Positions 19,802-29,521 are shown, counted from the stretch's first letter. The stretch is 64,000 nt of DNA from Bactericera cockerelli (GCA_024516035.1 CM044964.1:2243784-2307783), one strand, 5' to 3'. The notes: generated by a model from the sequence alone, not told the origin. Translations and numbers: made by a program.

Positions 19802-21655
19802 GTCATGACGATGATACTGTTGCTGGTTGTCATGACGATGATAATGTTGATGGTTGTCATGACGATGATACTGTTGATGGTTGTCATGACGATGATACTG
19901 TTGATGGTTGTCATGACGATGATAATGTTGATGGTTGTCATGACGATGATACTGTTGCTGGTTGTCATGACGATGATAATGTTGATGGTTGTCATGACGA
20001 TGATACTGTTGATGGTTGTCATGACGATGATGCTGTTGATGGTTGTCATGACGATGATAATGTTGATGGTTGTCATGATGATGATACTGTTGATGGTTGT
20101 CATGACGATGATACTGTTGATGGTTGTCATGATGATGATACTGTTGATGGTTGTCATGACGATGATACTGTTGCTGGTTGTCATGACGATGATACTGTTG
20201 ATGGTTGTCATGACGATGATGCTGTTGATGGTTGTCATGACGATGATAATGTTGATGGTTGTCATGATGATGATACTGTTGATGGTTGTCATGACGATGA
20301 TACTGTTGATGGTTGTCATGATGATGATACTGTTGATGGTTGTCATGACGATGATAATGTTGATGGTTGTCATGACGATGATACTGTTGATGGTTGTCAT
20401 GACGATGATAATGTTGATGGTTGTCATGACGATGATACTGTTGATGGTTGTCATGATGATGATACTGTTGATGGTTGTCATGACGATGATAATGTTGATG
20501 GTTGTCATGACGATGATACTGTTGATGGTTGTCATGACGATGATAATGTTGATGGTTGTCATGACGATGATGCTGTTGATGGTTGTCATGACGATGATAA
20601 TGTTGATGGTTGTCATGACGATGATGCTGTTGATGGTTGTCATGACGATGATGCTGTTGATGGTTGTCATGACGATGATAATGTTGATGGTTGTCATGAC
20701 GATGATGCTGTTGATGGTTGTCATGACGATGATACTGTTGATGGTTGTCATGACGATGATAATGTTGATGGTTGTCATGACGATGATGCTGTTGATGGTT
20801 GTCATGACGATGATGCTGTTGATGGTTGTCATGACGATGATAATGTTGATGGTTGTCATGACGATGATGCTGTTGATGGTTGTCATGACGATGATGCTGT
20901 TGATGGTTGTCATGACGATGATGCTGTTGATGGTTGTCATGACGATGATAATGTTGATGGTTGTCATGACGATGATAATGTTGATGGTTGTCATGACGAT
21001 GATAATGTTGATGGTTGTCATGACGATGATACTGTTGATGGTTGCCATGACGATGATACTGTTGATGGTTGTCATGACGATGATAATGTTGATGGTTGTC
21101 ATGACGATGATAATGTTGATGGTTGTCATGACGATGATAATGTTGATGGTTGTCATGACGATGATAATGTTGATGGTTGTCATGACGATGATAATGTTGA
21201 TGGTTGTCATGACGATGATAATGTTGATGGTTGTCATGACGATGATAATGTTGATGGTTGTCAAGACGATGATACTGTTGATGGTTGTCATGACGATGAT
21301 ACTGTTGCTGGTTGTCATGATGATGATAATGTTGATGGTTGTCATGACGATGATAATGTTGATGGTTGTCATGACGATGATAATGTTGCTGGTTGTCATG
21401 ACGATGATAATGTTGATGGTTGTCAAGACGATGATAATGTTGATGGTTGTCATGACGATGATACTGTTGATGGTTGTCAAGACGATGATACTGTTGATGG
21501 TTGTCATGACGATGATAATGTTGATGGTTGTCATGACGATGATAATGTTGATGGTTGTCATGACGATGATAATGTTGATGGTTGTCATGACGATGATAAT
21601 GTTGATGGTTGTCATGACGATGATACTGTTGATGGTTGTCATGACGATGATCAAG
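19802..21655. repeat. 27-bp minisatellite, about 69 units
   Basis: Unit TTGATGGTTGTCATGACGAT plus GATACTG. Variation is confined to a few sites (GATAATG/GATACTG/GATGCTG, CGAT/TGAT, GATGG/GCTGG, CATGAC/CAAGAC). The unit is nine codons long, so it stays open in several frames on both strands. The two long frames of 662 and 666 codons over it are repeat translations. Confidence 0.95.
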
Positions 21656-22235
21656 TCAAAGATTAACTAAGAAAGAGAATAGTCTTGTGTTGATTCTCAA
21701 GATACAGAGAGAGAAGGAGAGAGAGAGAGAGAGAAAGTAATGATGAAACTTTGGTGAAAAGGGATATTGTTGATGATTTACATAAAACTTTTCCGTAACT
21801 ATTCGCAGGGTCATCTGGTTGACTTTCTGTGCGAAAGCAAAACTTAGTCCAGGAAACTTCATTTATTAAAGTCGTAGGCTTGGGGACACTTTCGTTTCAA
21901 TTAAGACAAAATTAGACGAGATTAGTAATAATAATAAATGAAATTTTTGACATCCAGTTGAAAAAGTTGAAATTATGACGGTTCTAATCCATTAATATAT
22001 GAAATAGCCTTTATTTAAATATAAAGTTTACGGTTTACAATTCAAGTTATTTACATACATAGTTACTTCATATTTTATTCAATTTCGTATACATACAAAA
22101 AATATTTTAACTAATTAAATATTCTTATCTAATTGAAGACCTAATCCATAAATAGCAATAAGTAAAAGAATATTTTTGAACTTATCGAAAACAAACGTTA
22201 CAATAAAAAATTCGCCTTATTATTACTGCTCGACT
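21656..22235. other. Unassigned AT-rich stretch
   Basis: A short GA run lies at 21707-21735. The rest matches nothing in the window and has no credible frame. Confidence 0.4.
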
Positions 22236-22239
22236 AGGA

Positions 22240-22345
22240 CTGATGAGTCCTATTGTTCCAGCAATTAATGAGCTGTTTCGAGCTTATTTTTTACTCTCGT
22301 GAGCATGTAATCCTGCGTACAACTGTACAAGAGACCTGTATATAA
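22240..22345 (-). mobile_element. Hammerhead-repeat relative, decayed
   Basis: The minus strand keeps AATAAGCTCGAAACAGCTC (compare the 24338 copy), but the CTGATGA box has become CTCACGA, so it should be inactive. Confidence 0.4.
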
Positions 22346-22393
22346 GAAAAGATATTATTCATGTCAAATTTAATCTTCTAAAAGAAAAAAAAA

Positions 22394-22552
22394 TCTGGCT
22401 GGAGGACTATAAACAGGGAGTAGACCAGCAATGGCTTGGTTCTGGAGGCCCTTGTCAATTATTAGCCTCCTTGTAAAGCCAGTGGTATAGAATCACTGAG
22501 TCATTCCTCCACTGTCTGGAGTCATTCACGATGACTCCACCCTATGATGATA
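22394..22552 (+). repeat. Repeat H
   Basis: TCTGGCTGGAGGACTATAAA, GGCTTGGTTCTGGAGGCCCT, TAGCCTCCTTGTAAAGCCAG and CCACCCTATGATGATAAG in the order seen at 50911. Confidence 0.7.
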
Positions 22553-22631
22553 AGAAAAATAAATTGTATTTGAGTGAAACCTATAAATAAAAATATAATT
22601 CCGGTCCCTAAAGTTCTCTTATATTTTGAGT

Positions 22632-22842
22632 TCTCAGTCCCGGTAACTCAGTGGTAAAGTCGGCTCTCTGTGAATCTAAAGATTCCGCAGGGTCGTGGGT
22701 TCGAAACCCAGCCGGGACATGACAAGTTATCCTCCTATTTGGGATTTTTACCACATAATAATACGGGTTGGGCTTACTGCTGGAATAATGGGACTCTAAT
22801 AGTCCCAATTGGGCAGTATAAATAAGGCGATATGTAGTAAGA
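22632..22842 (+). mobile_element. SINE-A, full length
   Basis: The best-preserved head: GTCCCGG and CCGGGAC would pair as a 7-bp acceptor stem. A-box TAACTCAGTGGTAAAG, B-box GTGGGTTCGAAACCC. Ends GGGCAGTATAAATAAGGCGA. No anticodon arm of normal size is certain, so I call a SINE, not a tRNA gene. Confidence 0.85.
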
Positions 22843-23214
22843 AAAAAGATGGTCATTTCTTCGTAAGGTTGATATAACTCGGGCCGCTTTTATCCGACGC
22901 TCAACATATTATGGTTCTTACTACTGCGATATTATTATTATTATTATTATTATATCCAGGTTCGACTGTATATTCATGCCATCACGTGCCAATTCGTCCT
23001 CAAATTTGAAACTGACTGACCTAATAGCAGAGCCGGGAGCATCTGTTCCAAATGAAAGCTTAATAACTATGCTAATCTGACGGAAAGCTTAGCCTTCGCT
23101 GTCGAAATAGTTGCCGTCTTCTCCTCCGTGTCTAGTTTGAGAAGTTAGTCGTCGCTTTCTTGACTTTAAATCAAGACGGTACTATGTTTTTTATTAGGAT
23201 TTAATTGAGGGAAG
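22843..23214. other. Unassigned, single-copy-looking, with (ATT)n
   Basis: (ATT)8 at 22929-22954. The rest has balanced composition (for example GCAGAGCCGGGAGCATCTG) and no match or frame. Confidence 0.4.
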
Positions 23215-23263
23215 AGATGGAGAGAGAGAAAAATAAAGAGAGAGAGAGAGGGAGAGAGAGAGA

Positions 23264-23301
<38 letters not shown>

Positions 23302-23384
23302 AATATAAATAGAGAGAGAGAAGGAACGAGCGAGAGAAGGATAGAAAGATAGAAAAAGATAGATAGAGAGAGAGAGAAAATAAG

Positions 23385-23415
<31 letters not shown>

Positions 23416-23745
23416 TAAAGATAGATAGAGAAAAAGAGAGAGAGAAAGATAGATAGAGAGTGTGAGAGAAAGAAAGATAGATAGAAAGAAAGAGAGAGAA
23501 AGATAGATAGAGAGTGTGAGAGAAATATAGATAAAGAGAGAGAGCAAAAGGGAGAGAGAGAAAGAGAGAGCGAGAGAAAAATAGATAGAGAGAAAAAGGG
23601 AGAGAGAGAGAGAGAAAGATAGATAGAGAGGAAGAGAGAGAGAAAAATAGATAGAGTGAGAGAAAGAGAGGGTGTGAAAGTGAGGGAGAAGGAGAGAGAG
23701 AAAGAGAAATAAAGAGAGGGAGTGTGTGAGAGTGAGAGAGAGAGT
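23215..23745. repeat. GA tract with GATA interruptions
   Basis: Long GAGAGA runs with recurring AGATAGATAGAG segments. The minus-strand Ser/Leu/Tyr frames are repeat translations. Confidence 0.9.
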
Positions 23746-24028
23746 GTGTAAGGTAATAATTATGGTGGTTTGATATTGAGGTTAAGTGGCAATGCAAAAT
23801 GAATTAGTTTCGCAACGGCTTTTGAACGGTCATGTTTATGAGTGTAATTTTATGATCTTTCTTACTTAAGTACTTTATTTAGATACATGAATTTATAACC
23901 CTGCAGGCCTGCACTCTGCACAGACATTTAGACACTTAGCCTGTACAATCTAGTCGTTTTAACGAGAAAATGCTGAGTTTTCTTTGTATATTGGGTTCCT
24001 CACACCTTGGCCGTGGTGTTTCAGAATG
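23746..24028. other. Unassigned
   Basis: No repeat match. Abuts a LINE tail and may be part of its upstream UTR, but I cannot show that. Confidence 0.3.
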
Positions 24029-24100
24029 TACTAAGGGTCGGGTGGAAGAGATTGCCATAGGCAATAACCCCGCCCTCTAGTTAGGACATAATAGAGACAA
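24029..24100 (+). mobile_element. LINE-type 3' tail (type 1), short
   Basis: AAGGGTCGGGTGGAAGAGAT, then TGCCATAGGCAATAACCCCG and CCCTCTAGTTAGGACATAAT. Confidence 0.55.
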
Positions 24101-24261
24101 AACTTGATAAAATATTATTATGTATAATTATATAATACATAAAAATGTACCATAGATACAGTACCACTACTTGTTTGACACAGAAGTATATTTTATCAAT
24201 TTTTTTCCTTTGTATTTTTTAATTGTGTGTCATTCTTTAGAAACAGTTAGAAAAATAAAAA

Positions 24262-24330
24262 ATGCGGAGTCACTCCTCCACTGTCTGGCAACCATCGTTT
24301 ACGATGACGCCACCCTATGATGATATATTA
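24262..24330 (+). repeat. Repeat H, 3' part
   Basis: GGAGTCACTCCTCCACTGTC, then GGCAACCATCGTTTACGATG and ACGCCACCCTATGATGATA. The first half is missing. Confidence 0.6.
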
Positions 24331-24337
24331 ATATGAT

Positions 24338-24545
24338 TCATGTACAATTGTACATCTAGTACAACTTCTCACTTTTCTGTTTATACTGATTAAAATAGAG
24401 AGGTTAGTTGGTGACATGGATATTCAGAACTATTACCTGCTGATGAGAGCAAATAAGCTCGAAACAGCTGTCCAGGTATGTTCTGATATTCATGTACATC
24501 TAGTACAACTTCTCACTTTTCTGTTTATACTGATTTCTGTTTATA
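24338..24545 (+). mobile_element. Hammerhead-bearing repeat, one unit plus a partial second
   Basis: The unit starts TGTACATCTAGTACAACTTC at about 24349, runs through TTTCTGTTTATACTGATTAA and the ribozyme, and the same start recurs at 24494. One unit of about 147 bp and part of a second therefore lie in tandem. Tandem units with a type I hammerhead are known from retrozymes, some Penelope-like elements and newt satellite DNA. Which of these this is cannot be decided here. Confidence 0.7.
24415..24494 (+). ncRNA. Type I hammerhead ribozyme
   Basis: Self-cleaving RNA motif. CTGATGA is at 24440-24446. Stem II is GAGC-AAATAA-GCTC (24447-24460). GAAA is at 24461-24464. The short stem III is ACAGCTGT, which is self-complementary, and GTC ends at 24472, so cleavage is predicted between 24472 and 24473. 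Stem I pairs 24415-24439 with 24473-24494: 6 bp next to the core, a 3/1 internal loop, 7 bp, a single bulge and 8 bp. All conserved core bases are present. The tiny palindromic stem III implies better activity as a dimer, as in newt and Penelope-type hammerheads. Confidence 0.88.
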
Positions 24546-24745
24546 CTGATGATTGTTTAATTTTTTTTTAATTTTTAGAATGGTTATTTGTATTTGTATA
24601 GATATGTCTCCTTACCTAATATTTGTTTTGTTTTCTTTTTCGATTTATTTGTAATATTTTGTACTGCTTTGCTTTTGTATAATGGAAATTTCAATTTAGT
24701 AAAATAAAAATTACAAATAATTAATTTGTAGTGTATGAATGGTTT

Positions 24746-24985
24746 TTTTTGTGGTGAAGCACAAGGCCTCTTCACAATTTTTGTGGGTAACGCAGCATTA
24801 CTAAGAGCCTCCTTTACTTTTCGAATTATCCTATTACATTAATTTCTTTTTACTCTGGTAATGCCGCCACTGGTCGTTACTCATACTAGTAACTACTCAT
24901 TTCTCCTCACGAGGCATGAGTGGACCCCGAACATCCAAGTACAGAGCTGAAAAATTCTGAACTGAAATATTAGGTTTTTTAAAAA
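24746..24985 (-). mobile_element. SINE-C, head truncated
   Basis: Plus-strand landmarks GTGGTGAAGCACAAGGCCTC, GTGGGTAACGCAGCATTACT, CCGCCACTGGTCGTTACTCA and GAGTGGACCCCGAACATCCA. It stops at GAAAAATTCTG before the tRNA-like head found in the other copies. Confidence 0.75.
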
Positions 24986-25009
24986 CATGAATTATTCCTC
25001 ATTAATTTA

Positions 25010-25085
25010 AGTTTTTGACCACATAATAATAACACCTCGCTCGCCTGGTAGTTACCTTCCTCTAAAGAGTGGTACTATTTTTTAT
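25010..25085 (+). mobile_element. SINE-B tail fragment
   Basis: TTTTTGACCACATAATAATA then CACCTCGCTCGCCTGGTAGT and TACCTTCCTCTAAAGAGTGG, as at 28710-28870. Confidence 0.6.
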
Positions 25086-25228
25086 ATAGTTTTGTACCTT
25101 TTATCCAAAAAACTTGTGATTGCTGTGGCTGCTGACTAATATTAATTTTTTTTCTTCATTTGTTTCAGATTTAACTTTCAATCTTTTGCTCTAAGGTAAG
25201 TCCTTAAAAAAGATCTGAAAAGACAACG

Positions 25229-25268
<40 letters not shown>

Positions 25269-25389
25269 TTGACTTCGATAAGAAAATTGTGGATTTATAT
25301 ATAACAAATATATATTAAGATTATATGATAGAAATTAGATACGTATTAGATATGGAAATAAAATAAGTAAAGAAATTACGGATAAACAG

Positions 25390-25490
25390 ACTATAGAAAC
25401 TCACTTTACTAAATTTTTGCTCAACTTGAGACTTGAACCACCGACCTCCGATTACAAGTCCGCCGTGTAGCTACTGACGTGGTTAAATGT
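25390..25490 (-). mobile_element. SINE-E, degraded
   Basis: GAGACTTGAACCACCGACCT is the reverse of the B-box region. The head GTAGCTACTGACGTGG is shortened. The body CTCACTTTACTAAATTTTTG is retained. Confidence 0.65.
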
Positions 25491-25900
25491 TTTTCTTGTA
25501 CCAATAAGTAGGCAAGAAAGAATATTATTTTACAAAAAGTGACTTTTAAGAAATGTTTTACCTTTGGAATATATGTATTATTTAAGTCAAAATTTAAGAA
25601 ATGTAAAAAATACTGTAAAAATCTAGAATCTAGATCAAAATTTTCTGCCTGTTTTTTTTTTATTGTAAATAGGTAGAAAAATAACCATTTTTCTTAGAAA
25701 AAAAACACATTAAAAAACCTTATCCCACTAATGCATTTCCGTTAGCATTTGAATTTATCTCCGTCAGATCTACGTTCAGTTCTGAAATTTCCATATTCGT
25801 ACTCTCCTGGATTTCCTCTTTATGGCCAACATAACCCGAAGGAGAAATAGTCCAGGATGAGGATTATAAATTATACGCTCTGATGTTAGGATAAGAAAGA
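25491..25900. other. Unassigned
   Basis: AT-rich, no match, no frame. 25730-25870 has balanced composition and looks single-copy. Confidence 0.4.
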
Positions 25901-26420
25901 AATTGAAGAAGGGGAGAGAGGAAGGAAGTAGGGGGATAGAAAGACGTAGAGGAAGAGAGGAAAATGAGAGGAAACGAGGGAAAAAGGATAGAAAAAGAGA
26001 GAGAGAAAAGGAGAGGGAGAGATAGAGAGTAGGAGAGAGAGAATGGTAGGAGTGGGAAGGAAAGAGGGACGAAGAGTGGGTAGGAGAGATGGAAAAGAAG
26101 AGGCAGAAAAGGAAAGAGAGAGAGAGAAAGAGTCAGAGGAAGAGAGGGAGAGGGAGAGAGAAAAAATACAGGGAGGAATAGAAAAAGAGAAAAAGATAGA
26201 GACAAATTCAGAGGAAGAGATAGATATAGAGGAGAGAGAAAGAGATAGGATATTAAATAAAAAGATAAAAATAAGATGCAAAAGAAATAGATTATAAATT
26301 GAAAAAGAATAAAATAATATGAAAAATAAATAGATAATATATGATAAAGAGTGTAAATCTGTGGAAAATATGAGAGAGAGAGACAGAAAAAAGGAGAGGA
26401 TATCCAGAGACTTAAAAGAG
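25901..26420. repeat. GA tract
   Basis: Imperfect GAGA/GGAAGA sequence. Open frames on both strands are translations of the repeat. Confidence 0.85.
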
Positions 26421-26845
26421 TTTTATGCGCTTCTTGTAGCCAGGATTCACAGGAGCCACTTATCCTGATGTGTATTCCCATTGGGATGCCTGCAGAGAGG
26501 TAGGGCCATAATTTTAGCGCAAAAAAAGGGACAGTCTATCGGCATTGGCGGGATTTTATATCGGTGGGATTTCCTAATCCTGCGGGATTTTCAGCACAAA
26601 GCAAAATCGTAAAATAGAAAGAACCTTTATTTGAGAAAATGAGAGAGATAGAAATGAGAGGATAGAAATAAGAAAATTGTCCCTTAGGAGTTTGCTGATA
26701 CCGACAGCGGAAGAGAACTTAAGTAAGTAGTTTGTTCTAGACTGTCTATACTTGTAACAGAGAGTCCAAAGTCCCAATAACAGGCGACTAGACCCCGTGC
26801 CAGAAACACAACTTTCAAAATATCCGAATTCTCCGTTTTAAACGG
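26421..26845. other. Unassigned
   Basis: Contains three spaced GCGGGATTT/GTGGGATTT runs (about 26548, 26565, 26581), a small degenerate repeat. No gene. Confidence 0.4.
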
Positions 26846-26906
26846 CACACAACGCACCTCTGATTCGTGATTGCGTTCAGGTTAACCAATCAGAGTGCGT
26901 TGTGTG
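26846..26906. repeat. Inverted repeat hairpin with CCAAT motif
   Basis: CACACAACGCACCTCTGATT at 26846-26865 pairs with AATCAGAGTGCGTTGTGTG at 26888-26906 over 19 bp with one bulged base. The loop contains TTAACCAAT. Could be a small MITE or a chance palindrome with a CCAAT box. No promoter is demonstrated. Confidence 0.6.
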
Positions 26907-26969
26907 ACAGTTGAAAGGGAGATTTGGGGATTATGAGAGTGGAGAGTATTTGTGGAACGGGCTTCAGGT

Positions 26970-27115
26970 CCAAATTTTCTTCTTTCACTTTGCCTTTTCC
27001 CACACTTACTTGGGGTTGGCATTGTTCAACCTCATCTTCATGGTTAAGGTTGTTTGCTTCTGGCACTCCTACTTCCACATTTTACGGATGGATACCCCAA
27101 ACCCTGTGAAGGGTG
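26970..27115 (-). mobile_element. SINE-D 3' part, diverged
   Basis: The minus strand reads AACCTTAACCATGAAGATGA then GGTTGAACAATGCCAACCCC and AAAGTGAAAGAAGAAAA. This follows the SINE-D ending at 48190-48280 with small insertions. Confidence 0.55.
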
Positions 27116-27119
27116 ACAA

Positions 27120-27200
27120 TGATTTGTGTTATTGTCTTTTGGCCTGACATGGCTTATTGTCTTTTGGCCTGACATGGCTTATTGTCTTTCGGCCAACAAT
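27120..27200. repeat. About 28-bp tandem repeat, nearly 3 units
   Basis: ATTGTCTTTTGGCCTGACAT followed by GGCTT, repeated three times. A related single unit is at 53525-53545. Confidence 0.8.
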
Positions 27201-27302
27201 ATCTGTTCATAGCGTAAGTATACACGCTCGTTTTGTTTTTCTTGGCGTTGCAAAACTAGCGTTTTGCTTGATTATTATAACAATAATATCGCCTTATTTT
27301 TT

Positions 27303-27655
27303 AGCCACGGAGTTAGCCAGCCTCCGTGGCGTGACGGGTTGTGACTACTGCCCGTAGTCCAGAGATCCTGAGTTCGATCCCTGGTCGGAGCAGATTTTTC
27401 ACACAGAAAATTCTGTTCCCTTCGTACATGTAAGGCCTGGCATTTCCGGCCCTACCTGGGTGAGGTTAATGTGGGTAGCTGGTACGATTCCTTGAGAATG
27501 ATCCAGGACCGTTAAATCAAATAGAATCGTTGGCGTTATGAAGGGCATTCATTCGTAAAAGAATGTGTTAAAACCAACTAACTCGACCTCGAGGTTGAAT
27601 AACGTCAATCCTACTCAAGCGAAATAAGACAGAGTAAAAAGAAGAAGAAGAATAC
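27303..27655 (+). mobile_element. SINE-D, tRNA-derived, full length
   Basis: Head CCTCCGTGGCGTGACGGGTT to TCCAGAGATCCTGAGTTCGA with B-box GTTCGATCCC. The central block GGCCCTACCTGGGTGAGGTT runs to GGGTAGCTGGTACGATTCC. The 3' part is AAATAGAATCGTTGGCGTTA, and it ends AAAAAGAAGAAGAAG. About 350 bp. Other copies are at 42795 (-), 47932 (+) and 53660 (-). Confidence 0.8.
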
Positions 27656-27663
27656 CCAGCAGT

Positions 27664-27800
27664 ACAGACGAAGACATATTTTTATGTGATAAAAATCCCA
27701 AATGGGAGGATAACTATGTCATACCCCGGCTGAGTTTCGAACCCACAAACTCTGGAATCATCGGATTCACAGAGTGCCGCCTGCTTGATATACTGAACTC
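27664..27800 (-). mobile_element. SINE-A
   Basis: AAAAATCCCAAATGGGAGGA, GGCTGAGTTTCGAACCCACA and TTCACAGAGTGCCGCCT are the reverse of the 22632 copy. The head end is worn. Confidence 0.75.
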
Positions 27801-28320
27801 TAAGATTTGTTTTTTTCTTTACTTTTCTAACCCTAAAACTTTTCAATGAAGAAAATATCATAAAAAAGCAGACACTTGACAAGAAAGCTGGAACATTCAA
27901 AAGTCATTGAAAATCACATCACTTCTTCTAGTGCTCCCCAGTTTGTAGTTGAACTACATTTCCTTTCTACTTTCTGTACTTCTTTTTTTATTTCATTTAT
28001 TTCTTTATTCTTTTTCTTGACTCGTTTTTTTTATTTCCTTCACTGTCTTTCTTATTTTCTTGCTCTTTTTGCTCTCTTTCGAGCTCTTTTTCTGTCATAT
28101 TTCACTCGAGTTATCTCTTCAACCATGATCTCAGCTTCTTTTATATCCGCCATCAAATTGTTATATGTGTAACCTTTTCTTTCGCAAAAATATCCCGCAA
28201 TAGTTGTTATCGCGAATTTTCCCAACCGGAACGTCCTGTCATTTATTATTATTATTAGTTTTATCATTATTGTTATTATTATTATGAATTATTGTTATTT
28301 ATTTCGACGAATCTTGTGTT
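27801..28320. other. Unassigned, with one coding-like frame
   Basis: Mostly T/C-rich on the plus strand. The minus-strand frame 28267-28052 (71 codons) has balanced codons and a strongly basic, helix-prone end (ITRVKYDRKRARKRAKRARK). I recognise no family. It could be a transposon or gene fragment, or chance. Confidence 0.25.
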
Positions 28321-28383
28321 GGTGTTCTAAAAAGAGTTGTTCTGTTTTAATGGATGTCTATATTTACATCAGGGGAAAAGTAA
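28321..28383 (+). repeat. 60-bp direct repeat, left copy
   Basis: GTGTTCTAAAAAGAGTTGTT to ATCAGGGGAAAAGT matches 28877-28945 with several differences. The two copies flank the composite SINE at 28386-28870. Confidence 0.7.
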
Positions 28384-28385
28384 CA

Positions 28386-28870
28386 GTTACCGTGCACTGG
28401 TAGTGAAGTGGTTAACGCGCTAGTCTGGAAATCCAGGTAGCGTAGGGATCCGTTGGTTCGAATCCCATCAAGTCCTCATGATGGGATGAATAGAGGAGAG
28501 TAGAATAATACCATTTAAAATTTAATAGTTCTTCAGAGTCGGAGATCTCGGTAGCTTGATCGATAAGGCAGTGGACTAGTAACCTGGAGGTCGGTGGTTC
28601 AAGTCCCGGTTTCAACATAAATTTAGTAAAGCGAGCTTGAGTAGTTGTGATATCACGAAAGTGATGAACACAAATATGATAGCAAAAAAAAAGTCCTCAT
28701 TAGTTTCAGTTTGTGACCACACAATAATAAGACTCTGAGTGTGTATTAGGTGGTAGAAAATGCTTTGAGAATTCACCTCGCTAGGTAACGACCCAGCGAG
28801 GTTAATTCTTACCCAAATGGGAGGATAGTGGTTATTGGTTACCTTCCACAGAAGAATGTTGTTATTATTA
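28386..28870 (+). mobile_element. SINE-B, interrupted by a second insertion
   Basis: Head GCACTGGTAGTGAAGTGGTT with B-box TTGGTTCGAATCCC to 28469. The body resumes at 28691 (TTTCAGTTTGTGACCACACA) and ends TGGTTACCTTCCAC..TTATTATTATT. The 211 bp between are a later insertion. Confidence 0.75.
28480..28690 (+). mobile_element. SINE-E inserted with an antisense SINE-F tail
   Basis: Bounded by the 10-bp repeat AAGTCCTCAT at 28470-28479 and 28691-28700. The first 65 bp are the reverse complement of the SINE-F tail (compare 29360-29410). Then follows SINE-E: GGTAGCTTGATCGATAAGGC, GGTCGGTGGTTCAAGTCCC, ending AACACAAATATGATAGC plus A9. Confidence 0.75.
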
Positions 28871-28876
28871 TTAGTG

Positions 28877-28945
28877 TTCTAAAAGAATTTGTTCTGTTTT
28901 AATGGAAGATGTTTGTTTAGATCAGGGGAAAAGTTTGATAATATT
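28877..28945 (+). repeat. 60-bp direct repeat, right copy
   Basis: GTGTTCTAAAAGAATTTGTT to GATCAGGGGAAAAGT. See 28321-28383. Too long and too diverged for an ordinary SINE target-site duplication. Confidence 0.7.
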
Positions 28946-29244
28946 GTATCACCAAAGTCATATTTTTTTTTTTTTTTTTTGGCATGGAGTATGTAATAAT
29001 TTTGGTCTGAAAATTTTCTTGTACCAAGATGAATTTTTTTTGTTCTTTTTTTTGAAATTGATATACATATATTTTTATTTCTTTTACAAATAAAATATTT
29101 CCTTTAACTTCGACCACTTGGAATGGTACCCAAGATACACGCACTATTTCCTCTTTGTATGTTGTATGGCGAGAGAAATTTTTTGTATCAGGAAGATGAT
29201 TCATAATTGTGAGATCTGTTTAATAGAATAGTAATTTGTTCCCG
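28946..29244. other. AT-rich unassigned
   Basis: Contains an 18-T run at 28964-28981. No match or gene. Confidence 0.4.
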
Positions 29245-29425
29245 GTAGTCATCGTGGTGGAGTAAAGTAGTGCATTTGCACACATGGTGACCTGGGTTCG
29301 ATTCCCAGCAGGGCAGGATCATTATAGGACCTAACCCTCAGTGTCCCTAACCCTCAGTGTTTCAATTTTAAATGGTATTATTGTGGTCTCCTATCATCTC
29401 ATCATTCATAATTCCATGGTGAGAT
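29245..29425 (+). mobile_element. SINE-F, tRNA-derived
   Basis: Head TAGTCATCGTGGTGGAGTAA with B-box CTGGGTTCGATTCCCAGC. Body CCTAACCCTCAGTGT occurs twice, then TTTTAAATGGTATTATTGTG and CTCATCATTCATAATTCC. The head is close to that of SINE-C. Confidence 0.7.
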
Positions 29426-29521
29426 TATTTGTCAAATAAAATAAAATTAATAAAAAAATTCCAATAGAAATGACAAACTCTTATTGGACATATTTGAATA
29501 TTTAAATTTAAACAAGATTAA

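Noticed and set aside
19666..21670. Two proteins of about 660 residues on opposite strands (repeats of TTINIIIVM and VVMTMILLM)
   Set aside because: Both are translations of the 27-bp minisatellite. The unit is nine codons and lacks stops in several frames, so long open frames arise without selection.
22248..22275. A second hammerhead on the plus strand (ACTGATGAGTCC)
   Set aside because: No matching stem II second strand followed by GAAA is found downstream, so the core cannot form.
22632..22710. tRNA gene in SINE-A
   Set aside because: Despite a 7-bp acceptor-like stem, the anticodon arm is not of normal form, and the same head with the same downstream body occurs five times.
29330..29362. 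Telomere-like CCCTAACCC repeats
   Set aside because: Only two units of CCTAACCCTCAGTG inside SINE-F. Neither TTAGGG nor TTAGG arrays.
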